DNA from: Tetrapyrgos nigripes
Taxonomy: Eukaryota > Basidiomycota > Agaricomycetes > Agaricales > Campanellaceae
Assembly (NCBI GenBank): GCA_013368315.1
Contig: JAACJM010000258.1
Span: forward strand, 1-64,000
Direction of reading: 5' to 3'
DNA length: 64,000 bases
How positions within the stretch are numbered: position 1 is the first letter of the stretch; each line of letters starts with the position of its first letter. The position numbers and the translations under genes are program-made. Shown piece after piece: positions 53,973 through 64,000 of the stretch. The notes under the pieces were generated by a model, which was given only the letters and a program-made list of their open reading frames with translations, ran no database searches and was not told the origin of the DNA.

Positions 53973-55762
53973 CTAGTTCTCCTGGCAAAGCCCCTCCAAA
54001 ACACAATCCCTCCACGCCGCATACATCAACACTACAAAGTTCTGCCCTTCAGGACTTCCAGCCGTGTACGGCACCGTACTCCCCCAGTCCAGTGGATTGA
54101 CAGCCGGCGCAACTGTACCATTACTGCTAACATAACCTTCGGAACCGATGGTATGCCTTATTCCATCTGCCCAATCCAGATACGCAGAACCTGTAGTAGT
54201 CCAGTTCTTTCCTGAGTCCGAGTCGGCAGGTAGATCTAGAAAGACGTCCGGACGAAGGATAATCATCCTATATACAACGCTGGCTAGCAAACTCGATCCG
54301 GAAATTTCTCCATAGCCGTGCCCGCTTTCTAGAGTCTCGTTTAGGTAATTTCGTAGAAGGCCGTTGTCGAGAGGTGCGGCGAAAATGACTCCGTCGAGGA
54401 TTTCTTTGATATAAGTCGTTAGAACGCTGATAGCGGTGGTTCTTCGGAGATTGCTGGGCACTAATGATGAAGAATTGGAGGAAGCAGAGATATTTGTGGA
54501 TGGATAACGAATTGGGGACTGGAAGAGTTCCTTCGGGGCCTTTACCACAGTGGCTAATATCCTCGTCATACCCGCAGCTGCCCATGCGTTTCCCGTCGAC
54601 CATAATCCGGGATCAGACGATTGGGGGCCGATGATGTGTCGCCAAAGACCGTTCAGAGCGTCTGTTGGGCTCGGGGGATAGTCCTCGACGTCTGAGGGTG
54701 ATCCCAGCTGAAGAATTTGTCGGTAGAATCCACACTGATCCACTGTGTCGAGCAGAAGCGAGAGGTTTGAGGTAGAAACGGCGTAGTAGGCCAGGAATGG
54801 TGGTGCCATGTATACAAAATCTGCCCTGTATCAGAATGAAAACGTGAGCAAGTCAGCATATTACTAGCGTTGAGACAGGAAGAATGAAGAAGTCATTAGT
54901 ACTAGGGATAGTTGACAGAAGGATCGATGTCTTCCCGAGGGCGTAAGCCACAGGTATCCCATATGGCACGATGATCATGAGTACGATGTATAAGGAGATG
55001 TATCCTTATGCATGACCATATGTGACATCACTTGCCACTAGGATTTACGAGATCCGCACCAAATCCATCTGTCAAGGAACGAATAGCCTCGAAGGAAACA
55101 AGCAGACGCGTCTTTACTCACCATAACTCCGCAACGTCCGCCCTCTGACTGATCGCTCCATTCGCATACCTCGGCGCACCACCCACCAGGTACTCCATCG
55201 TCCTCCTGGCTCCTTCCCTAAACTCAAAAATCCAAGTCTTATTCTTTCCCCCCTGACCAAAACCAAAACCCAAACCCCGACCCAACAAAACAGCACTAAC
55301 GCCCAAACTCGCAGGATCTCCCGTCGCTCCGTCTCCGTCTGATAGAACGTTTGCGCCAGCGTTGGAAGAGAGGTTGAGTGTGATTTTGGAGGAGGCGTAT
55401 GTGAGGGAGGGGATTATTTTAAATGGGAAGTTGGAGTTGGATTGAGATCGATTGCTTCCGAGTCCTTGAGCTTTCGATAAGGGTGGAACCAGACCGAATG
55501 GATCCTCCCCAAAAACAGCCAACTCCGGGTTATACAACTCGAGTAGCGCCTCTGAAGCTGTTCCGAATTCCCAAGAGTGAGATGGGAGAGATACAGCGAG
55601 AGAAGCGACGCTTTGGATGTCGAAGCCGGGGTCAAAGGGGAATGGGCCTGGATGGGCGGGTGATGAGTCGGTCTCTTGGGTTAGAGCTGGGTGTAGGGTG
55701 GTGAAAGAGACAAGAATGAGGGTTATGAGGTGGAGAGAGATGAACGAGAGGGACGAGCGCAT
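53973..55762 (-). CDS. Secreted six-hairpin glycosidase-like protein (GH88/GH105-like)
   Basis: Two exons, 55122-55762 and 53973-54825, joined by a GTGAGT...CAG intron of 296 bp, give 497 residues. The start MRSSLSFISLHLITLILVSF is a signal peptide. Blocks include MAPPFLAYYAVSTSN, GLWRHIIGP, DPGLWSTGNAWAAAGMTRIL, YGEISGSSLLASVVYRMI, VNPLDWGSTVPYTAGSPEGQ and VLMYAAWRDC. These match an agaricomycete secreted family with the six-hairpin fold of unsaturated glucuronyl/rhamnogalacturonyl hydrolases; the catalytic residues were not placed. The intron is unusually long for this genome but I saw no exon in it. The frame is intact. The gene lies tail-to-head with the regulator upstream. Confidence 0.72.
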
Positions 55763-58700
55763 TTTTGTGAGTTGCCGGGAGAGAGAAGGGATGGGTTGGG
55801 GAGACAGAGAGACTTCGAGATTCTAAGTTCAATATACCGAGTTATCTAAGTATGCTAATCATATGGATCAGGATGAGAAACCGACATGCAGCATACAATG
55901 TATACGTACGTACTCGAAGACTAGAGGTACTAGTCATAGGATTGATAAGGCTTAAATAAAGCAAGGAACCAACATATTCATCGGTGAAGAGAAGTACTAG
56001 TCATGAGATTAGTACGGCCTGAAACTGAAGCAACGGCGATATTTTCCAACGTTCTGAATTATGAAGCTGGATTCGCCGAGGGTTGTTCTGGAACTCAAGT
56101 ATCCCCATGCTCCATGAGAACCAGTCATGATTACAACCGATGCAGCGCACGCTTCTACGAGATCTACCGTACTAGAGTGTATACTTGTCAGAAGCCCATA
56201 GAAACCGTATAGACGGGTCTGGTACTTGCGCCCAAAGTAGAGGGTAAATGCCAGTGAAGCAACTTCGGAACATAGATATAGATACCGGGAAATCAAAACT
56301 TGGCATTGTGGTTAAGCACGACGACGAATGTCAATGAACTTGAGGTTACATTAGGTATGCAGTGAGACAGGGCCTCAGAGACGGAGAGGCAGTGGTACGA
56401 CCAAAGAACGACTTCGAGATTCCGAATGGAAGACAAAGGTTAAAATGAAGGCTCGGAGAACTTGAAGAACCAACGACAAGAGAGTCTGAGTGAAAGGACG
56501 AACAAGGGATAAAAGAGGGAACAAGTGGAGGAGACAATGAGGAACGACGAGGATATCCTGAATGAACAGATAAACAAGGAAATAAAACGAGGGGCGAGTA
56601 AAAGAGAGAATGATGAATGATGAGAGACGGGGCTGTTCCTGGCATTGATGAAAGCAAATGCAGGAAAACACAGCGCAAAGCAATCCTCCAAACCCACTCA
56701 CCCCTCCCTTTATACCTTTCCCAAACCCATCCTCCCCTCCCTTCATGCCCCACCCTTCCCCGGAACTAGTAAAACACATCCCAACCCAATCGTCATTCTG
56801 AAACGACACGCTACACCCAGGGCTGCCGCCGTATCGCTTTTTGCCAAGCTGGCACGAGAGACGAATGGCTCCAGTGAATAGGGAGAGAGCTGCGACGAGT
56901 TCCTGGTCCCGAGTTTTGGTATTTATGTACGCGACGGTTAGAAAAAAGGGAGTAAAGAGGTTGGGAGCGATGATGAGTTAGTTCCACCCAGACGGTTGTG
57001 AGGACGACTAGAAGTAGAAGAGGAAGCGGATGTCAGTGCTCGAGGTAAACGCGGTCTGGAAAGAAGAAAAGAGAGAAAGAAGGACGAAGAAAAGGGGAAA
57101 AATGAGGAAAAGCAGAGGAACGCGGAAGAGCCAACCAAAAACAGGCAAGGAAGGCAAAGTAAAACATCATGGTGAGACAAAAGGAAGGGAGGCAACAAAA
57201 AACAAGGATAGGAAGAGAAGGGAGAAGGAGAGAAAAAGAAATTACAAAAGAGGAAAGTAAAACAAAATGTACGCACTCGCCGCAGTAAACTGCATATTCA
57301 GTCTCTTCCCCATTATACCCAAACTGGCAAGTATGAACCCCGAGTCGATATATAACTCAGCGTCTTTGTCCATGCCGGAGGTCACCTCTATCGTCCGCTA
57401 TACTCCTTCCTTCAGCATCCATTTGCGTGGACTTCCAGATCGTGAAGAGGGCCTGGTTAAAAGCCAAAAACGTGTCTATGTACCGACTCGGTCACCGATA
57501 CGACCGAGGAATGCGCCGAGGTTGAAGGTGAGAAGGGAGACGAAGGCTTGACGATCTGCGGTGCTGAAGGAAGTGGCCGCTCAGCCAACTAATTCCTTCC
57601 CCAAGAGTCGTTACCACACCGAACAAAAGCCCTTCTGACTCGGACTTCCAAATTCCAATCTCGTTCCCGTTCCTAGATGCCTTCATCCTCTAACCGGGAC
57701 CTCCGTCCTACTGTGTAAGGTGCACGAACTCGGTGTAATAGGATCCCTAAACCATACACCCAGCTGCGCTGTACGGTCCTACGTGGCAGCTTCTGGGAGA
57801 AAATGTCAGGTATGGTGTCGGATATCTCGTCTGTACCTCTGCGTCGTGCGATGTTGCAATGGAGGGAAGGCGGGGAAGGAAGGCGATGGTGAGGGTGAGA
57901 TGATGAAGTTATGGTAGAGTGGCCTGTGGATGAGAAGGACGAGAAAAAGCAGAAAACAAATATGTTTCTGTTTGACACCAAAGACACGAAAACTGAAGTC
58001 TGAAGAACGGGAAAAGACGGAAATGAGCACTACATGCAGACTGGCAGAGTAAACAGACTCACCATGGCAGTCACTAGTCTCGACGCAGGTGGACAGCAAC
58101 AACTCAAGTAGCAATACCAGGTCCCTTGTCGCCGTACGTCGCTACCATGAGCGCATACATTTCCTTCCTCAACGTCTCACATTGTCCCACCTATGCTAAT
58201 ATCATCACATCCTTCCCAGAAGTCCTGCCCGAGGAGGTGTACGCAGATCTTCAGCTCTGCAGCCATACGAAAAAGTTCCGAGAAGACAAAAGCACTGGTC
58301 TCCAAGTCTGTCATCCCCAGTGACCGACGGGACCTTCTCCTCTTCGACGTCCACAACGTCCAGCTGAGGTCTACCATTGAATAGTCTCCCCGCAGCGCCG
58401 TGGTTGAAGTTTTCATCATGAGGCATGTCGCTGGGAATGACGGTATCCGAGGGGATATTGGAGAGGATGTCGACTTATGAGCGTTCACAGAGAGAGATGT
58501 AGGACGGTACTGTACACGCCAGTAGTCAGAAAGCGAGGCAAGGAGGTGAATGTAGAACGGAACATACATACTTCCGGAGAGAAAAGAGTACTTCAACATT
58601 CTGGTTAAGAAAATGTGAGCTGTGGTCCGGAGGGTGTATTGACGGACATACAGAGAGGTTTGTTCTGATAAACACGATTCCTAGACGTATTAAGGTTCTG

Positions 58701-59783
58701 GAAACCTGGCATACACCGGCATGGAAGGATATTGAGGTTAGAATCTTGACAAGGAGCTATCAGCAGAGGCCGTTGGCCCAAAACGATGACGTACAGCAGG
58801 AAAGGGTCATGTTGACATTGAGAAAGAGCTCTGTAGTCTCAGCAAGAGAAAGACGTAGGCGCGTCCTGAGAGGTCTTGGGATGTCAGTAAGAAAAAATAA
58901 GAGCGCCAGCAACTCACGCAAACCCCTTGAACATCCCTCCAGCCCACTGAGGCATCTTCAGCCTTTCATTGTCCAGCTGCTGGCTGGAAGTGCTACGCCC
59001 AGTTCACGACTCGGAGTCTTATTGATTCAGAATGGTTTTTGCAAGCTTTTGAGATGGCTAGCTCAGAGCGTGATCTATATGCGACAAGGAGAAGGAAAGG
59101 CAGACACAAGCTCAAGAACTTGAAGAAGACGACCCGTGGGATTTCGCGACGCGTCGCTGTTTGTTCATCAGCTACCACGTTCTCTGCCTGCACTTCTCTT
59201 TCTAGCTCATTCACTCGTTCTAGAATCTCAGTGATATGCCGACCCGAGCTGGGCCTAAACCCCGGGGTTTTGGATCCCAGGCCCGAAGCCCAAGTATGCC
59301 TAGGAATACTAAGACGCGGTGCTGAGACACTTATAACAATAAGATGAGCTGAAGTACCTTCTTTGACCCTAAAAAATTGGCAATTCGCTTCCCGGAAATA
59401 CTATATTCAGGCTAGACACTGCGAACGTGACCGCCCGGGAACCAAGTTACATTTCTCGGTTTCTTTCTCTTTCGTCAAGGAAGTTTTCTTTCAAGTAGGA
59501 GAAAGGAATGGTATACCCGCAGCCCGCCTCTGTGGAAGAGAATGATCTTTGGCTTTCGCCGAAGGGTGGACCGGGTCTACCTACTACCTACGCGATACAT
59601 TTCATTTTGGGGGTCGGGAGTCGGAAGCAGTTTTTATCTAGCCGACAAATTCCACTCTGTTCCACTCTTCCGTCATCTTTTTTGCTCCCATCAAGAAGGA
59701 TCACGCACTCCCTCATACTTAGACCCGCTCAAGCGGCTTGGGTCCAATTTCGGGACGAATTCCCTTCTTTCCTACCTGGCACG
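55763..59783. other. Unresolved 4-kb region, no confident gene
   Basis: Many open stretches exist on both strands but none shows a domain I recognise. Minus-strand pieces that look coding-like are QAFVSLLTFNLGAFLGRIGD near 57470-57545, GLLFGVVTTLGEGISWLSGH near 57590-57650, EISDTIPDIFSQKLPRR near 57760-57810, LRKEMYALMVATYGDKGPGI near 58140-58190, and a coiled start ERVNELEREVQAENVVADE near 59160-59215. They could be exons of a minus-strand membrane protein gene, possibly decayed. At 57030-57260 the plus strand is an A/G-rich low-complexity tract. The last few hundred bases should hold the P450 promoter. At 59257-59270 there is a perfect AAACCCCGGGGTTT palindrome inside a larger GGGCCT/AGGCCC inverted repeat. 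Confidence 0.4.
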
Positions 59784-62299
59784 ATGCCAACTCTCTTCGA
59801 ACTCGATGTCCTCTCGAGTGTGCTTGCTTGCTTCGTGCTCTATGCCATTTTCTCCTTCATCCGTACGCAAACACTAGCGGCGTGTCGTCACCCACCCTAC
59901 CCTCCTGGTCCGAAGAAGCTTCCAATATTGGGAAATTTACTCGATTTGCCGCTTCAGCACCCATGGGTAGCCTTTCACGAGATGTCTCTGAAATATGGTG
60001 CGTTTTCTGTCCAACTTGTGTAGTTGAGAAAGATACTAAGGACAACCGTCTCTGTCTCACTTCTACCTGTTTCAGATTCCGACGTCATACATCTCAAAGC
60101 ACCAGGTCTCAACATCATCTACCTAGATTCCGTTCAAGCTATTAACGACCTACTCGAAAAACGTTCTGCTATTTACTCCAGCAGGTCTGTCGACTTTTTT
60201 TTTTGTTTGCGTGTAGCTGTCCCCCGGCTCAAACTTTATGCGTGCGACGCATGATATTGCCAAGGCCAGTTATGACAATGATGGAGTATATGGGATGGAC
60301 GGAAAAGTTTCCCTTCATGGAATATAGTGCGTTGTGGACGCTCATTCGTACCACTTACGATGATTCTAACCTACTCTCCTTATTCTCTGTCATCTCAATT
60401 TAGATGATACTTGGAAAGCCCAGCGAAGGATATTTCAACGCGAATTCGGCAAGGTTGCCTACTGTCTCGTTCTCCAAACATCCCAAAGCTTTTACTTATT
60501 GTATACAGGAGGATGCTCGTCGCTTCGAGAAGCAAGAGCGCAGAGCTGCCTACGAGCTACTTGGACGATGCCTAGACGCACCCGAAGACATTCTGGGACA
60601 TATCCGACAGTACGTTACGTCCCAATGATTTTCTTCTATTTTTGTTTTCTTTTTTCGAGGTCATTTTCCATCGTTTCGTGGCTGATGGCTTTCTTTCCTG
60701 TCATCCTATCTTCCTAGTCTCGCAGGCTCCACAATCCTAGCGATCACCTACGGCATTGAAGTCCTACCTACCGGAGACCCCAGTATCGTCGCTGCTGAGA
60801 GATGTCTCGATGCTATAACGTTCGCCACTATGCCTGGGTTATTCTGGCTTGTGGATGCGTTTCCGTTCTGTGAGTATCATGATGATTCCAACGTTCTTCC
60901 TAGATGAGAGTAGAGATGTTGAAAATACTATCGAGTTATGAAGCTGCCCGAGTGGCTGCCTGGCTTTCCATTTAGAAAGCAGGCGAAAATTTGGCGGCAT
61001 GATATGGAACAAATGGTGGATGAGCCGTTTCAGAGGGTTAAGCGGGACATGGTATGTTTGTTCAATACAAGTTACTCTGTATCACGCTCTAATATTAAAT
61101 CAACTCAGGCAGAAGGAGGTGCGGGATCTTCATCAATTGTCTCGAGATATCTGGACAGTATTAGCATTCACGAGATGACTGCGGAGGAACGGTCTAAAGC
61201 AGAGAAGCTGATTCGAGATTTGGGTGGATCAGTCTATGTTGGTGAGTCGTGAGTTTATATCGTGAACCAACCTTTTGCGCTGACCACGTATACCTGGAAG
61301 CTAGGGGGGGCTGATACGGTAAGTTATACTTTTTTCTTCACCGTACCATTCCATTCTTTTGATACTCTTTCTTTTCTTACGTAGACGGTATCATCGTTCG
61401 CCTCTTTCTTCCGGCACATGGTCAGAAACCCGCAAATACAGCGCAAGGCCCAAGCAGAGCTCGACAGGGTCCTTGGAATCGGCCAGCTTCCCGAGTTCAA
61501 GGACGAGGCGTCATTACCGTACATTACGGCGATCTTGAGAGAAACACTGAGAGATAGTACCGTTACACCTTTTGGTAAGTCAGTTCATTGGTCTTCTATA
61601 GTCATATCCATGGAAGACAAGGAGTCTAACTCCTTAATCCTCGATAGCGTGTCCTCATCGGTCCACGAATGACGATGTATATCGAGGGTGGTATGTACCG
61701 AAGGGCTCAGTGATCCTTCCTAGTGTTTGGTACGTTCGTCTTGATATACCACTGTTTGATAAGAATGTTCAGTCTTCCGATCAAGGGCATTGGCGCATGA
61801 TCCTAGTCAGTATACTCCTCAAGCTTCATACATAACCTTCAAGTCATTGACTAACCATTCTCTCGTTCCACAGAAGTATATCCTGACCCCTTCCAATTTG
61901 TACCCGAGCGTTTTCTCACTCCGTCAGGGGCGCTAAACCCCCAAGTAACCGATCCTATGACCTTTACTTTCGGTTTTGGAAGGCGAATTTGCCCAGCGCG
62001 ATTTATGGGATGGTCGTCAATGTGGATAACCATTGCTTCAGTGCTGGCGGTGTTTGACATTCTACCCTGTTTGGATGAAAAGGGTGAGGAAATTATTCCT
62101 ACGCTGGAGTATAAGAATGGAATTGTAGTGTAAGTCGGCTATTTTCTCTACTTTGGCTATCGTCCATCCGTGTCCGCTCGATATCGCTAATCTCGTTCAT
62201 AGTCATCCCGTCCCTTTCAAATGCAGGATTGTTCCTCGGTCAAAGGAGCACGAAATTCTCGTCAGGAACCTGGTAGACAACAATGTTGGTTCCTATTAG
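59784..62299 (+). CDS. Cytochrome P450 monooxygenase
   Basis: The protein starts MPTLFELDVLSSVLACFVLY, a membrane anchor, followed by the proline-rich YPPGPKKLPILGNL. Later: DTWKAQRRIFQREFG (helix C), LAGSTILAITYGIEVLPTGD, GGADTTVSSFASFF (I-helix oxygen-binding motif, split by an intron near 61320-61382), ILRETLR (ExxR), FVPERFL (PERF) and FGFGRRICPARFM with the haem Cys. The final exon ends VDNNVGSY* at 62297-62299. There are at least ten introns. The glycine after the haem Cys (CxG) is Ala here, a known but less common variant. A join near 60453-60513 needs a weak GTTGCC donor. It should be an ER-bound oxidase; the substrate is unknown. Confidence 0.85.
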
Positions 62300-62964
62300 C
62301 TGATTTCAGACACGATGGATAACAGACATTCCCCTAAATGTTAGAGAAGTTACAGTTGTATGTATAGATAGATATAATAACCTGACATGGACGGCTGTAA
62401 GTCTGCATGAATTGTTACTATGATAGCCTTATACCAATCAATCCACTCGACAGAGTCGATGCAGGCTCAGAACAGCAGGTCGCGTCGCGCGTCGCGTGGT
62501 GAGCCTGTTACCTGATTGTGACGCGTCCAGTGCACGTGCCTCTCTGTTTCCGATTTCGGTCAATTGAAAACGCCAAATTCTCTTCCCGCTCTCATCCGCA
62601 GCGTCATCCACTGAGGGCATCTGACCACATAGCCTTCTCCGCTGTTCCAGAATAGCTGTTATGTTTTGCAATGTTGCACCGAAGAACAAGACCAGACGCG
62701 ACCCACCAAGTTCGGAATAGTGAAAGTAACTCTACTGAACGTTGTACGTGCCATGGAAAAGCGCAGCATTCGAGGTGAGCGAGGCTGAGCTCCCCCACCC
62801 TCCCCGCTGCATAATTTGTCAGCTAAAACGAATGTATAGCACCTACTCACGCGCTCTGGCCACCTGAGCAGCCGCTGAAACAGTACGAAATGGAATGATC
62901 GTCTGACAGCCCTTAAGAGGTAGCATCTACCCAGACGTTCCCAACCTCCTCAACCCCGAAGATC
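62300..62964. other. Intergenic region
   Basis: Short minus-strand ORFs are without features. GTCGCGTCGCGCGTCGCGTGG near 62478 (given here in part as CGCGTCGCGCG) is a GC-rich repeat. It is presumably the terminator of the P450 gene and the promoter of the next hydrolase. Confidence 0.45.
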
Positions 62965-64000
62965 ATGACTACGTCGAGCGCAATCAATGGCACCTATCAT
63001 CTACCGGGGGACATAGATATCTCCTTCACGGACAGCGGCGCTCCTCCTGATTCCAAAGACTACACCACCCTCATTATCTTCCCTGGAAGCGCATTTACTC
63101 GTGGTGAGTGACGTATCCTCTTTCTCAGAGTGTATTTAAGACTTGACTGTACTATCTTTCAGACTCCTTCGAGAAACTTCCTCAAGTCGCTCACTCCTTC
63201 AATTTACGGACCGTCGTTGCTAGTCGTCGAGGGTATCCAGGCTCTACGTCCTACACCGAAGATGAGTTGGAGGACTTGAATCAGGGAAGGAAAGCCCACT
63301 TGGATAAGCTCGGCTCGCTCGTGGGTTCGTTTGTTGAAAAGTTTATCGATGAGAACGAAAACAGCGAGAGTGGGCCTATTCCGAAGATTGGTGAAGAAGG
63401 GCGGACAGGGGGTATAGCCATCACTGGGTGGTCTTCCGGCGCTATCACAGCCATGTCGATGTTCGCGGACCCAGCGTTGGTTAGTGGAAGGGCGTACTCT
63501 TTGCTGCAGAAATACGTGAAGGATTTGGTGATTTATGGTGCGTTCACCAGGCCATATACATACGTCTTGTCCATTCTGATATCCAGTCCCTCGTAGACGC
63601 TCCGGCCATAGCATTTGGATATCCCTACCTCAACGACATGTACTATCCATGGCTCGATAAAGACGTCAATTCGCCCGAAGAAATGTCTAAGAATCTCGTT
63701 TCGTGGGCCTCGTCATACTATTCACACCCAAATCCGCACGGGCCCTCCACCTCTTTGCTCGACAGCAGAAAGCTCACTGATCACCAGAGCAAATGGACCC
63801 CAGAGGAGCAAGATAAATTCTTCCATAAGCCGAGTGTCTCACAAGAACTCTCTGTGTACGCCTTCATTATTTTCGGTCGGCATTTTGCTGATTGACTGTG
63901 CTGTAGTTTCGGTCCTATGCAACCTGCAATCAACACGATGGCCAAGGAGGTTCTATTTAATCCTGATCTGGCCTCGTCGTACTTTCCCTCTCTGAAATTG
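62965..64000 (+). CDS. Alpha/beta-hydrolase (paralogue 2), cut by window edge
   Basis: Exon 1 (62965-63103) starts MTTSSAINGTYHLPGDIDIS and contains TTLIIFPGSAFTR. Exon 2 (63163-63537) has NLRTVVASRRGYPGST and GIAITGWSSGAITAM with the Ser nucleophile in GWSSG. Exon 3 (from 63597) reads APAIAFGYPYLND, and a further exon from about 63907 (GPMQPAINTMAKEVLFNPDL) runs to the end of the window. Intron positions match the paralogue at 48758-50162. The catalytic His exon lies outside the window. No lesion was seen. Confidence 0.82.

Noticed and set aside
57030..57260. Lys/Arg-rich plus-strand ORF
   Set aside because: A/G-rich low-complexity tract with no domain; the composition alone keeps the frame open.

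Overview
This window looks like basidiomycete (most likely Agaricomycetes) nuclear DNA. Genes carry many short GT-AG introns of about 50-60 bp. The recognisable families are typical of mushroom-forming fungi: a GPCR-like 7TM protein, UstYa/DUF3328 proteins, a But2-like membrane protein, a Zn2Cys6 regulator, GH79, a HOS3-type deacetylase and a cytochrome P450. Nothing was searched; all calls come from reading the sequence and from family knowledge.

The left two thirds (1-42 kb) is a repeat-rich, decaying compartment. It opens with a frameshifted Ty1/copia element (1-3082, minus strand) abutting a 3.1 kb array of 41/52-bp units. Next come a 0.43-kb duplication full of GTGAC/GTCAC hairpins, gypsy-type LTR remains, a solo LTR with a GAAAT target duplication, and an internally deleted hAT element with a perfect 8-bp target duplication (11444-12512).

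From 13.8 to 32.4 kb lies an accessory gene block: UstYa-like, GNAT acetyltransferase, small secreted protein, But2-like membrane protein, UstYa-like and 7TM protein. An 8.1-kb segment of it (14638-22688) is repeated in direct orientation at 24167-32367. The two copies differ by mobile-element insertions, so each often preserves the other's empty site. This allows 3-bp target duplications to be read for two inverted-repeat families (CACAGCGG and CACGCCGAAAA).

From 33.1 to 40.2 kb there is a compact composite element with a pol III-like A box in short terminal repeats. It is followed by a long decayed gene with an N-terminal C-C-H-C finger, a conserved core, a C-terminal C-C-H-H finger and a PHD-like finger. 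I recognise it as a recurrent unnamed basidiomycete family. A solo LTR with TAATC duplications splits it.

The right third (42-64 kb) is ordinary gene-dense DNA: a HOS3-like deacetylase locus broken by insertions, a secreted GH79 glycosidase, an alpha/beta hydrolase, a Zn2Cys6 regulator, a secreted six-hairpin glycosidase, a P450, and a second hydrolase paralogous to the first that runs off the end. The GH79 and first hydrolase genes are divergent across about 360 bp, each with a TATA-like box. The set could be a catabolic or secondary-metabolism neighbourhood, but that is inference. I could not resolve 55.8-59.8 kb.
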